Of a stretch of 64,000 bases of DNA, positions 40,301-53,147 are shown one piece after another. The first letter of the stretch is position 1, and each line of letters begins with the position of its first letter. The stretch covers positions 11,284,001-11,348,000 of the forward strand of contig NC_068569.1 of NCBI RefSeq assembly GCF_025698545.1. Direction: 5' to 3'. The notes beneath the pieces were generated by a model. The model saw nothing but the letters and a program-made list of their open reading frames with translations. It had not been told where the DNA came from and did no database searches. Both the position numbers and the translations under genes were made by a program. Source of the stretch: Gossypium raimondii. Lineage: Eukaryota; Streptophyta; Magnoliopsida; Malvales; Malvaceae.

Positions 40301-40967
40301 GGGTAAATTCCACTAATAGTCACCTAATTATTGATAATTTGTTTAGTCATTTAGCTATAAAAATAACAAAATGGTTACTCAATTATACAATTTTATCTTT
40401 TGGTCATCAATTGGCTAACAATGACAACTTCTAAAATTGGGATAATAGCAATTTTCACCTTTGATATTTATACAATTTGTCAATTTAGTATTGATTCTAA
40501 TTAATCTAACCTCAACATTTACACATTGTCTAATGTGATCTTTTTGTAGTTTTGTTTTTCTTTGTGACCCTTTCACCTAAAAAGCTAAAGAAACAAAATC
40601 ATCAACTAAAATTGATCATAAATATACAAAAAATAGAAACACCCAAAATGCAAGATAATAATTTTATTCTTTCTCATTCTTTTAAAATTAACCTTCAATG
40701 TCACAAAAAATTAAAACTATAGAGAGAGAGACCAATTTACACAATGTGTAAATGTTGAGAGTTAATTTTTAGAATCAAGATTAAATTTACATAATTTATA
40801 AATGTTGGGGTTAAAATTGATATTATGCCAATTTTAAAATTGCCACTGTTAGTCACTTGTGACAAAAAGACAATTGAATAATTGAGTAATCATTTTGTAA
40901 CTTTTCATGGTTTGGTGATAAAAGAGAAATTTACTAATAGTTGGATGATACTAGTGTAGTTTGCCCT
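40301..40967. mobile_element. MITE with GGGYAAA ends and near-perfect 9-base target duplication
   Basis: 667-base inverted-repeat element. The left end GGGTAAATTCCACTAATAGT pairs with the reverse complement of the right end, GGGCAAACTACACTAGTATC, and the arms continue (attactcaattat, tttaatcttgattcta, aacatttacacattgt). Flanks are CAATTTTAT (40292-40300) and TAATTTTAT (40968-40976), 8 of 9 identical. The 9-base duplication suggests the Mutator superfamily. No coding capacity. Confidence 0.8.
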
Positions 40968-41400
40968 AATTTTATTTAATACAATGAGATAAATCTCAAA
41001 ACTATATATAAACTTTGGTTTAATGTGCGTTTATACATAAACTTTAATTTTGTGCAATTTTGTACATGAAATATTGATTTGATTAAATTCTCACAAATTA
41101 TTAACACAATTATTGATATAACATTATCTTATATTTATATATTACATACACAAATAATTATGTTTATCCAATATAAAAATAAATTGATATATTTATTTTT
41201 TAAAATTTATATAATTGAATTAAAATTAAAATTTCATATATATATTTGAATCATAATCAAAATATCATATATATATATATATATAATTACTCCAAATCAA
41301 AATTTATATATCAAAAAGATTTTTATTACGTGTTGGGTTGGGTTCGTCCGTCCGCCTGTCCTGCTCACTTGGACGTATTTAAAGGTGATTACCATGTGCT

Positions 41401-41992
41401 AGACCTGTCTATGGGCCGTGCCGGGCCCTACAAAAAATTTTCAGCCCGTTTACTAGGCCCGGGCCCGGCCCGGCCCGGCCCGAAATATGGGCCCGTTTTT
41501 AATTAAAATTAAAATTATTTTTTTAATAAAATTAAAACTAATTGTTATTAAAATTAATTGTTAGTAAAATTATCAAATTATTAATTGTTAATTGTGTTAA
41601 TTGTTGTAATAAAATCTAACATTTGATTAGTAAATTTATCAAATTATTAATTGTATTAATTGTATTAATTGTTGTAACAAAATCTAACATTTGATTAGTA
41701 AAACAAACTTGATGTTTTATTATTATTTTGTAACACTAGTCAAGGAAATAAAAGTAAATAAACTTAAAATAAAAAACTATTATATTTTAAAAATAAAAAT
41801 ATATATATTTAATATTTTCGGGCTGGGCCCGGGCCCAGGCCAAAAAACCTTGCCCGAGGCCTGGCCCATTTTTAAAACGGGCCTAAATTTTTGCCAAAGC
41901 CCATATTTCGGGCCTATATTTTTACCCAAACCCTCTTATATTTCGGGCGGGCCGTCGGGTCGGGTCGAGCCGCCCGGCCCATGGACAGGTCT
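41401..41992. mobile_element. MITE with GC-rich inverted ends and AT-rich core, perfect 10-base target duplication
   Basis: The ends AGACCTGTCTATGGGCCG and (reverse complement of the right end) AGACCTGTCCATGGGCCG differ at one base. Inside are runs of GGGCCCGGGC-type sequence and 'cccgaaatatgggc' on each side of an AT-rich centre. The bases ACCATGTGCT occur at 41391-41400 and again at 41993-42002, so the insertion is clean. 592 bases, no coding capacity. A 9-10 base duplication fits Mutator-like elements. Confidence 0.88.
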
Positions 41993-42981
41993 ACCATGTG
42001 CTATACAATGTGAAACATCATGACGCGTTGCTATGCCATTGATTGCGCCAACATTTTTTCTCAATAATTTTTTTTTTCTTTGGCCAAAAGGAATATTCTT
42101 TTCTCATGATAAGTAATTTTTTAAAATGGCGTTATCAATTTTTTTACTTAATTTTTGTTTGAATAAGGTATATAAAATGTATGAACATGAGCTCACTCTT
42201 CCAAGCGAATATTAAAAAAATTAAAATGTGTTTTTTCCGGCATGATTTTCGGAATGTAGACGTTGGCAGCATTTCAACGTTCCATTTGTCAATATGATTA
42301 AGCGTTTCCGATAAATTTTTTTTGAGTTATTCAAAACTCCATAGCTGGAAAATAGCCCCGACCAATGAAAGTGCTCCTCAAAAGAAAGAAATAACCTGCA
42401 AACAGTGTAATGAACATATGGACTTTTGAATAAAGTCTATCTCGAGGGATGCTTTGTACTCAGATTTGTGGGCAACTGTGGGGCATCAATTCCTTTGACA
42501 AATGGTTGGTTTTATGAAAATAATAGCCAATTGGGATTTAACATTTTGTCCTTCCCAAGTGTCGTTTCCATCTTAAATTAGCTTTTGATTCCCTTGAATT
42601 TTATTTGGAAATCCCCTACTGAAAACCAGGTGCCAGCATTGGGCCAAGTGTCGACATTGAACCAGATACCTCGGGTATTCGATCTCTCTTTCTGACAATG
42701 GCCGAATTCGTAGCCATCCCATTCGCGAACTTAACGTCAAGCCCTTAACTCATTGCCGACATTCCCAAGGGCTGATGATCTATTGATTTCTTTTTTGGAC
42801 GATGATTATTAATTGACATGAAACCAAACTGTGTCACCAGATAAATTTGAAGAAAACCTTGGCATTCGCTTATTACTATTAATTTAGTAATAATTTAACA
42901 GATACATGGCCGCAAAGCAAATCTCAAACCAAACAATGAAGTCGGCAGGTGGCTACATTGACAATACAATCTTTAAAATTA
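41993..42981. other. Intergenic, 3' flank of the second pectinesterase
   Basis: No supported reading frame; the 3' UTR of the neighbouring pectinesterase should lie in the right-hand part. Confidence 0.5.
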
Positions 42982-45900
42982 TTACAACCCAAGAGCGAAA
43001 GGAAAGCCTGTAGAGCTTAACCAACTTCCTCCAGCAATGAACCTGCCAGGAGTAAAAGCCTGAGCTTCACTTGCACTAGTGATCACCTTGTACCCTCCCC
43101 ATTTCACTCTCGCAGAAGTTGAGGCACCAGCCCCGGTGTTCTGGTACTCGGCATAAAACAGTGTTTTCAGGGCGAAACTCCCGCTCCACTCGTGCCAACC
43201 AGCAGGTTGAATCACGTCACTGATTGTTGATTGCATTACCACAGTCCTCGAGTACTCCTTCCAGGGCCTGCCAAGATATGTTGGGAAGTTTTTACGAACA
43301 GGCTGTAAATCAGAAGTGGCACCTATCCTACATTTCTGGATCACAATGCCTGTGTTTTGGTTAGGGTCGGTCCTGCCTTGGGCTGTCACCATGTTTTTCT
43401 GCCCTGAGTTTGGTTTCCGAGCATGGATGTCGCAGTTTTGGAACACGGCTGCGGCATTTCCGAAGATGAAGTCAACTGTTCCTGCTACGAGGCAGTTAAC
43501 GTAAAATTGACGATTGGAGTGGACGTAGAGAGTGTCTTGGTATGCTAGCATGTCACAATTGTAGAATGCTGAGAGATCAGAGCCAACACGGAGGGCAACA
43601 GCTTGATGCTTGGAGGGGCCTGCTGTGTTTTGGAAGGTTATATCTCGGGCAAGGAACTTTTCACCAACCACAGCTGCAACCAACCACATGGGAACATGTA
43701 TTATATTAAGCATGTTCAGCATAAAGTTCAAACTTCAAATATATAACATTAAACTACCAATGTAATAATTCAACGTTTTATCTGGCGTATAATACCTAAT
43801 GAGCACCCATGTGATTCTGCATTATGTAATGTACAACTATAAATTGGCTCAACAACACTTGTTTCTATTATTTAATGACGCTAGCTGCCTAATTAAGAAA
43901 ATATTGGTAAGCACCAAATCAATTTATTGAACTTTATGATTTCAGCGGCAACAGGACTACGAGGGGAGCGAAGCTAGCTACTCCTATGAAGGCTTGAACT
44001 ATTCCAATTTGCAACGAAAGTAAAACTATTTGGTATCTTTTGGAAAAGGCAGCTGCTTTATGTAAACCAACACCGACCCTTACGCATCAGCAAAGGACGA
44101 CACTATTTAGTTGGGGACCAATCAAAAGGAATTTAGAAAAGCTATTGCTATGATGCAGTACGGAGCTGCTCAACTGTGCACAATAAGTGTACAGTAACAT
44201 CGCCAAAAACTGGAAATCGGTTGGTCGATTCCCTTCGTCCAAGCATGTGTTGGGCCCTTCAAACATCAGTCATTGGAGCTCAACACCCCTTACTAGGATG
44301 GGTTAAAATTGTATAAATAAAAGAATCAAATTTATTTGCACGTTGGGTTGGCGTGCCTGGTGCGATGTTGAATGCATGATAATTAGTCAAAATAATAGCT
44401 ACCATCCACGAAAGGAAACTGGAAAAAGTTGTTATATGACCCAATGAGACAAGTAGATGAAACAAGAGGGAAGCCACCAAATCCCCACAATTAAATTTCA
44501 TTGAACATAATAATAGATGAAAAGCTTATCTAGAAAAAGAAAATTCCAGGGTCAGCTGTAAATTAACCTCCCTGTTGTTATTTTGGGTGAAAACAGGAAG
44601 TGGAGTGTTCAGTTAACTCAATGCCTCTCTATTTATCCATCTATCTACGAAATTAAGGAGAAAGGATTTATTTGAAAAATGTCATGGCGGGGTTGATTAT
44701 GATCTATTCCAATAACGATGGGCAAAACGAGGAGCATACGTTGTAACCTGACAACTAGTCAATCGTAGGATTATTTGTCCATTTTGCTAATGATATCTTT
44801 TATATTCAAATATTGTATATAAAATAGAATATCCTGTTTGAATAATTGACCTTTAGTAATCCGGGCCATGTGCTCCCAAAATCTAATGAGATAATGTAGG
44901 AAAGCTCAACCAATATGATTTGACAACATGAATCACTGAGAAGAGATAAGCAGGGGCCCAAGCTTCGGCTCCAGTGTGATCAGGGACTGACTCGAGATAT
45001 TTCGTACTTAACCGAGTTGATTATCAATATTTTAGGTTAACAATCCCTGTAGTTTTCAAAAACTAGGAATTTAGTCCATATATTTGTATTTTTAGAAATT
45101 TAAATTCTCTAATTTTCATATTTCAAATTTTAAATTCAACTGTTAACACGGATAATTTAAAGGTATTAATGGTTTGACCTAAATTTTAAAATTTGAAAAG
45201 TGGAGGAACTAAATTTATAGAAATACAAATATATGGGCTAAATTCCTAGTTTTTGAAAAGTACAGGAATTACAGGCATATTTTAACCATTTTTTTAAAAA
45301 GAAAACAAACTCTCTTCAACCCAGCTAAATTAATAATCTGAGGCCAGTAAATGATCAGTTTGGCCAGTAGTAGTTCAACCGACGATCCATTAATGGTGGC
45401 CGGGAACTTTAGAGAATTTATTGAAAAATTAATATAATGAAATTTAATTGAAAAAGAAAAGGTAAATTCATGTAAATATAGGAAATGAAAATAGACTTAC
45501 CAACTGTGGCAGAGTGGAAAGTGGTGCTTCCGTCGACCACATTCCTGCTGCCGGTGATGATTGTTTTAGTTCTCCCGTCTCCGATGAACATTATGTTGCT
45601 CTTCTTCTTTGGGACTTCCACGTTTTCTCTGTAGACGCCTGCTTTGATTCTTATAATATACCTTTTGCTGCTTTTCTCCGGTGCTTTGGCCACCGCTTCC
45701 GACAGCGTTTTGAAGTTCCCGCTACCATCGGCCGCCACAACTACGTTAGGGGTCACCGAAGAAGACTGAAGCAGGCGCCTGTCGCCAGCGGACAACCACT
45801 CTGGCCAGGCAATGCCGCTTTCGTCCTCCTTCAGCTTCCTGTTCGATGACTTGAGCATCATCTCGTTTGCTATATCAGTGTCCGTCATGTTCTTGATCAT

Positions 45901-46557
45901 GGCAAGCGCATTACTGCACATCTTTTCGACGTACTTCTCGCCATCGATCAGGACCTCACGGATTTTCTTGTCGGCACCCTCGTGAGAAAACCCGTCCAAG
46001 CAAGTTTCCTGGTTGGTCATTGCGGCACTCATCAGGGTCTTGAGGTCATCCGCGTGCTGGGTCAAAGATTTCTTGTTGGGGTACTCATGAAGATCCTCAA
46101 CAGCTTCGTGGAGCTCGTCGAGGGTCTCGTCAATAGTCTCCAAACAATCATGGAGAGCCGTCTTTTCACGCGTCGTCAAGTCCTTTCGAGCCAACAGCTT
46201 CTTAATCTTGAAGTAATTGTGTTCGACAGCAGTGGTGGTGATGTTAAGAGACAATTCGATAACATCCTTTTGGCTCCTCACCTTTTTGGCAGTACCAGCA
46301 GGGACGGTAGTAACAGCCGAGAAACATAAATCAGGGTAGAACGTACCACTACAAGCTGATTTCACAATGGCATGATGGGAAGTATCGGACTCATCGGAGT
46401 TATTCCGTGAGCTCACTCCAGCAACAATGCCGATTATAGCAGCAACAATGACTAAAGATGCAAATAGTGCCAAGAAAATTTTCTTGTGTTTCTTGGTGAA
46501 GGAAATGTGTTTGGCAGAATCAGAAATGTTGGATAAAGTTTCTTTAATTCGGCTCAT
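42982..46557 (-). CDS. Pectin methylesterase with inhibitor pro-region (PME, type I/group 2), gene B
   Basis: Second pectinesterase, 582 residues from two exons, 45501-46557 and 42982-43673. The intron is 1827 bases, nearly three times that of gene A, and contains a small MITE-like repeat. Signal anchor about 27-49 (IFLALFASLVIVAAIIGIVAG). PMEI-like pro-region about 62-225, with cysteines C69, C78, C138 and C186. Processing motif RRLL at 260-263, preceded by a weaker basic site, RKLK, at 240-243. CE8 domain about 269-575 with intact Q376, Q398, D399 (YQDTLY), D420 (GTVDFIFGNA), R487 and W489. The splice position is the same as in gene A (after TFDTATF / TTFHSATV), so the two share an ancestor. 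The proteins differ widely in the pro-region. Expected to be secreted to the wall. Confidence 0.95.
45035..45287. mobile_element. Small inverted-repeat element in the intron of pectinesterase gene B
   Basis: 253 bases. The left arm GGTTAACAATCCCTGTAG and 'ttcaaaaactaggaattta' recur in reverse complement at the right end (ggttaaaatatgcctgtaatt, then the same 'ttcaaaaactaggaattta'). The arms are about 80 bases and nearly identical over their inner part. Flanking bases are AT-rich and give only a weak duplication. Confidence 0.65.
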
Positions 46558-46944
46558 ATTTTCTTTTTGGCTACAAAGAAGAGAAGTTGGAAGGGTGAAC
46601 TGTGAAGAGAAGCGGCAGCCTGGTTGGAGGATTTAAAGAGCTTTGAGTGCACACTCAGCACAGGTAATTCGCATATTCTTTTTTGCATTTCAATTATTTG
46701 CAATTTTCAATGATTAATAAGTCCACATGTCTTTTATTTTTCTTTTTTACTTTTTCACTCTCTTTTTTTCACTCCCAAAGCTTCAGACACACATGATGCA
46801 ACATGAAATTTTTTACAATATTTGCAACTTGCAAAATTTTTAAAACTAGGAGGGGATCAGGGGATGTCTTAGATATCGTTTATAAATCTATATGATATAG
46901 GGATAATGTAACTTTTTGAATATCGTAAAAAAATAAAAAATAAA

Positions 46945-47630
46945 AAATTTTGGTCCTTAAGTTTCACATCCTTAAACTTGACATTTATGTTCATTTTGGT
47001 ACTTGTATTTTTTTTCACTTTAACACTTGAAGTTAACAATTACGCCCATTTTAATCACTAAACTTAGAAAATTTTAAAAGTTTGATAATGTAACGCTTTA
47101 AGTTAAAAAAAAATAGATGATGATGTGGTAAAATCTTAGAATATCATATTTAATGTTTTAACAACCAAACCCATGGTTGAACAAGACCATCAGTTTTCAA
47201 TTCAACTAGTTCGATTGTCGAACCAACAATAATTAAAAATTCATAAAAATTTAAAAAAGTAAAAAAATATATATAAATTCAGTTTTACTTATCTTTTTAG
47301 ATTTTTATAAAATTTCAATTATTTAATTAATTATTATTGGTTTAACGGTTGAACTGGTGGTCTAACATGTTCAACAATCAATTCGGTTATTAAGACATTG
47401 AATATATAACACTTTGATATTGCATCATATCATCATCTAAAAAAATTATTTTTCGAACTTAGAGTGTCACATCATCAAACTTTTAGAGTTTTTAAGTTCA
47501 AGGATTATAACGGACCTAACTGTCAAGTTCAGGTGCTAAAGTGAACAAAAAATTACAAGTACCAAAGTGAATCTAATTATCAAGTACAAAAAATTACATG
47601 CTAAATTCAATGGCCAAAAGTTACATCATT
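46945..47630. mobile_element. AT-rich fold-back element (MITE-like)
   Basis: The left arm has 'cattttggtacttg', 'ttcactttaacactt' and 'aaaagtttgataatgtaac'. The right arm, in reverse complement, has 'ctttggtacttg', 'ttcactttagcacct' and 'aaaagtttgatgatgtgac' in the same order. The middle carries the 'ggttgaactggtggtctaac' wording shared with 39.3 kb. No coding capacity and the ends are soft. Confidence 0.55.
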
Positions 47631-50600
47631 TCATTTCTTTTTCACGGTCATTAACAAAATAGACTTGAATAAATAATGGTTTTCAAATTCAAAGGTAAAC
47701 ATAGATAATAAAAATTCAAGAACAAATTTGAAGCTACTTACCAAATTCAATGGCTGAAAGATTCGTTATCCTTGTTATATAATATTGGTTGGGAATTATA
47801 AATAGTTTCCTTCGAGATTTGTTTAAAATAATGATTAATAAAATGCATTCAAATCTGAACATAAGTTTTTTCACTCCAAATAACCACCGGAACGAAATCT
47901 TAAAACCCTAACTGAGATAATTTCTCTTCTTATTAATGATTAGTTTTATTGGTTTTCTTTTTCATTATATTTATTTATTTATCTTTTTGGATAGGCTGCT
48001 GTAAGATACTAGAAAACTTGTCATTTTACTGGGAATCTCTGAGAAAGAAAATATTATGCATTGCACATTTTCGGTCATAAAGAAAGATGAAGAAATTTCT
48101 TCTACGTTCCTTTACTCATTTCACTCCGAAGGGTTGAATGCATCTCTTGTCTTCTTCAATTACTTCATTAATTGACCATTAAGTTCTCTTGGAAAGAAAT
48201 GTAGGATTCTCTTCTTTTACTACTTTATAAGTCTCTTCTTCTACACTCCCCTTTCTCCAAAATTTGTAACTATCGACTTCCTAGTAATCTATTATTATTT
48301 AATTTCGGTACTCTATCTTTTACTTTTTTCACTTTTTTCCTTAAACTACTAAATTCTCTCTCTTTTTTTCCAATAATAAAGTCTCGGACACAACTTGCAA
48401 TGGTTTTATACTGTCAACTTGCAATTATGATTTTATTTACAAAAGAACAAACAAACGGATGCCTGAAATATTAAAGTAAAAATTCATTGGTACTTTTGTC
48501 CCTTTCTTTTTTTCTTGCATCACATTCACGTGGTTTTCTTTCCTTTTTTTAACGTGATTTTTATGGGTTACTGGAATGGCAGAGAACTTTGATTGTCCTT
48601 GGATAAGTAGTATCTGATTTCTCGCCCATTTCCTAAAAAATGAAAAATATTTTATTTACTAATTTCACTCAGGCTCAAAAACCCTTTTAGATTTCTAATT
48701 TAACCCTTGAATTACATGATTTCCGTTTGAAGTAGTCTTGCAAAGAAACCAACATGTTACCAGATTAGGGTCATGTATGCCTCTTTCAAGAGTGTCGGTG
48801 CTAATAACTATTTGTACGATTCTTACCTTTTTTTTTTAAAAATAATCCACTCGTCTCTTTTTCTCCACTTTTCTCTTTCACTCTCATTTTAACATGACCC
48901 CCCCTAATCACCCTTTCATCTTATCCTACTTTCCATATCGGTGATAAAAAAGTTTTTTAACATCTTCAATTATGTATATTCGATTCTCTTAATTAAGATT
49001 ATACGTTAATGTCAACAAAAAGAAGATTATAGTACTAATTAAATCCAAACTGCTTAGCGCCTGAATTGATTGATTGATTGAACCAGCCTTAAATTTCCAA
49101 ATGAGTCAAACAAAAGCAGCGCAGCCATGGATTCTGGAAGGAACAAAACTACAACACAACTTGCCCTAAAGAGATCAGAACAACGTAGACAAAGGGAACG
49201 TGGCCAGCCGTTCGCAGTTTTAAATAAATAGATTTCATATCCCTGATCTCAATTAAATAAATCAAAACATTAATTTTAAATAATCTACTCCTCATTTATT
49301 TTTCCCAAAGTAGTAGGTAGAATGTCTTTTGTTTTTTTATACCACGACAGATAATCTCGTTCCGTTGCCAATTCAAGCATTGAATTAAATACATCAAACC
49401 CATATTACTTTTAAGTTAATTAATCACGGTTTTTTTTTTTGACCTTTTAATAAAATCTATGCATCATCATTTGTTTCCCTACCAAAAATCATTTCATATA
49501 TTGTAACAATATTAAATGAGTGATACATATCCTTTTAAAGTGACAGAAAATAATAAAAATATAATGGAATATATAATAGTATTTGAATTTTTATTTGTGA
49601 AATTAAAATTACAATTTTAAATCTTAAAATCACTTACTCTTTTAGGTTATTGATCATATTTAAATATTGTGATGTGTAATTAAAAATTGTGGAGTGAGAA
49701 AATTCTATTGGATAGAATAATAACCCAAAATATTATCCAAAACTTTGTTATAATGATACCTTATTGGATGTCAAACAAGAAAACGTTTTTAAAAAAAATC
49801 CCACGTCGGTTTGTGCCAGAGAAGGGGACAAAAGCTAAAAGACACGAAACCTACACCATGAACTGGATATTTCATTCTTGTCCGTATAAATAATTCATAA
49901 AAAGAAAAAAACGTTACCACCACAAGTAGGGTTCTTAAATTCCATAAACCACGCTAATATCATGATGTAAAATTTTAAAATATTAAAATAAATGGAAAAA
50001 AAAGAACTAATCAAAACATAAGAAAGACACGTGCTAATGTTTGAATTTCATTACAAAAATTTTAAAGTGTAATAAAAATGAATTCATGTGTGTATATATT
50101 CGTTGCTTCGTATAATTAAAAGATAAGTGGGAAAGGGACTTGTCTCGGCTAAAAGAAAGAGGAATTTTAGCATCTTGCTTTTCAGCTAATTTTATGTATG
50201 CTCTCTCTGAGTTTAGACAAAAGGATTATCTAAGCTGTAGTTGACACTTTACGTAATGAAGGGTCAAGTCCGAAGTAAAACATTATAATAAGTTAATAAA
50301 CATGAGTCCACTTATTCCATCACGATTAATTAATACAATATCTTTAATACAAATAAAATATTTATATTTATTAATTTAATAACTTATATTGTATTTATAT
50401 TTACACAACTTCTTAGAAAATTGAATCTATATATACATAACACAACTTATCATTACCAATAAGGCAAATCATAATTGCGAAGTTTACTTGTATTATGAGT
50501 GAATCCATTAACATTACTAAGTATAAATATATCTTTTATAGATTTTTATTTTTCACCACGTGTTATAGAACTAATACTTATATCTAAGTTTTGGTGGAGA

Positions 50601-52207
50601 TGGTGTTACGAGTCAATTAAGTATTAATTCAGTTAAAATTTATTAAAAATCTATTTATTTTATAAAATAAGTTAGATTATTTGAAGAGTGTTTTGTTATT
50701 TTTATTTTATTAATTAATAAAATTACAAATTACTTAAATTAAACTTGTAACATAATTAAATTTAAACCTTTAATTTTATCATTTTAATTTTTTATATGTA
50801 AATTTTTATCATTCAGCAGGTGCCTGTACTCTAATTTATTTGTTCTTTTGTAATGACATGCATAGGTGTTAGAATACATTTGAATTACATCCATTTTAAG
50901 CCTTTAAAAAGTATACATTGCTTAGCTATTTACCTCCGTTTCAATTACAAAAGACATACACCAATAAGAAATACAAACAAAATCTTTCAAAATCAATAAA
51001 CATTGGTTTTTTTTTTGTATAATGACTTATTTAGTCCTCTAATTTTATAAAAATATTATTTTATTTAATTTTTCTTTTTTACATTTAAATTTATTTTTTT
51101 GTCAAATCACTTTACATGGATAAAAAGTTAACAAACGTCAAATCACCGATGTGGACTATCACGTGAATGTCACATCAATAATTAATTAAAATTTTAAGTA
51201 ATTCAAAAAATTGTTATTGTTTTTAAAATATTATAAAATTAAATAAAACTAAAATGATATTTTTATAAAATAAATATAAAATAAACCTCCATCATCTATA
51301 CCTTATATTGAAAAAATCTCCTAATGGGATAAATGCTGGACACATATTTTTGAGGTTTCTTTTATTTGTTTTAAAATTTAATACAATGCCATATTTTTTA
51401 ATTTATTTTATATTTATTTTCAAGCTGATTTTTAATTTGTGTATCCGATCTATTATTATTATTATTATTATTTAGTCTATTTTACTTTACTTTTTATATA
51501 TATCACATATATTTTATTTTAAAATTATGTATTTTAAATGATACACTCTAGTTGATTTTTAGGTATCTGTCGTATTCGCTGGAAAATATAAAATTAAAAT
51601 TATTCTTTTAATTTTAAAATTTAAATTATTTTATTTTATTTTCAAATTAAATCATATATTGGTTGGAATTCATACTCAATCTCTTTGAAAAAAAATATAG
51701 ATTTTTATTTTATTTTTAAATTCTAAAAGTTCACTATTGTGAGAGTGATTTGAACATTTACATGCACAACGGTTTAGCATCCATACTAAGCCTTCATAGT
51801 AGAAAACTCTAAAATCAAATTATAATATTAAATATTTTATTTTTACTTTTAGACAATATATTTAAATGAGTTTGTGCACATCTTGAGCTGTTCATACCTA
51901 ATCAGCTCAAAAATTTAGAAACAAAATTTACTTACAAGTACTTATGTGAACAAATATTTTCAATCTTTTTTTTTACCTCTTGTAAAATATATATATGTTA
52001 AACAATAATATTTATATATATATATATATCAAAAGATTCACATAAATAATATAGATTTGTAACACAAAAATATGAAAAATGATTATTGTAATTTTAATTT
52101 TAATTTTTAAATAAAATTTAATTTAAAAATATTAATTAATAAAATAAAAACCCTAGCGAAGTGGGGTTGATTCTAGTTTTAAAATAAAATTGTTAATTTT
52201 AGTTTTT
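47631..52207. other. Long AT-rich intergenic tract, no gene seen
   Basis: About 4.6 kb without a supported gene. Frames are short and of low complexity, for example 68 codons at 49687-49893 with no family resemblance. Contains homopolymer T and A runs and an ATT microsatellite near 51450-51471. Confidence 0.55.
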
Positions 52208-52916
52208 GGGTAAACTTTAAAATGATCATCCAACTATGTTCATGTTTCTTTTGGTTACTCAACTTAAAAAATTTCTAACTTTTCAAGTAAGAGATTATTA
52301 TGTGTTCTATTTAATTTTAATTATCTGTTTTAATTTTTAATCAACAATACATATCACTAACAATCTGATTTAGTGTTAAATCATTTGTCAAATTAATTAA
52401 AAACTAAAATTATGCTAATCATAATGAAAAATTAATATTTTTACAAATATTAAATTATTTATATAGTTTTATTATATATTTGAATTTTAAAATTTACATT
52501 TGCTATTATTTTAAAGTTTTTAGTTAACTTCTAACTATAACTTCTTAAAATATAAGCAAAAAGGGTTATGTCTTGAATTGAATAATTTAAATCATAAATA
52601 AAATAATTAAATAGAAGTTTTAGCTAATAAGATGTGGAATGTCTCTGTTTTAATTAAAGGTTGAAAACTTTGGTTAAGAAGTTTAAGGATTAAATTGATA
52701 AAATTTGTAAATGTGAAAGGTTTAATTTATTGAATTATATAGAATTAGGATCAAATTGATAGAATATATAAGTATTGAGGATTAAATGTGTTACTATATT
52801 AGTTAGAGAAAAGTTTCTTGTTGTCAACTTAATGGGAACAAATTCAAACATTAATACCTAAATTGAAAATTTTAAAATTGTGTGATCAAAACAGGATATA
52901 TTTACATAATTTACTC
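52208..52916. mobile_element. Degenerate GGGTAAA-ended MITE
   Basis: The left end GGGTAAACTTTAAAATGATC with 'atccaactatg' pairs loosely with the reverse complement of the right end, GAGTAAATTATGTAAATATATCC, followed by 'gatcacacaa'. Flanks TAGTTTTT and TAGCTTTT match at 7 of 8. Family membership is likely, but the copy is worn. Confidence 0.45.
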
Positions 52917-53147
52917 TAGCTTTTCATGAGAAACATTTGAATTTATTGATATAACAAAATTCATCAAAATAATCTTACTTGTAATAACCATATCCAATAA
53001 TTCATTCGATTCTATGAATTATTTCTAGTTAAATTGAGTCAAGCCTAGTTAAATATGGAATCGGATCAAAATAAATATATAATAAATAAAATTATTTATA
53101 TTTATATTTATTTATAAAATATATAAATATTAATATAATATATTTTA

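Noticed and set aside
49687-49893. 68-codon frame in the long gene-free tract
   Set aside because: No recognisable domain, no splice context, and AT-rich surroundings; chance is sufficient.
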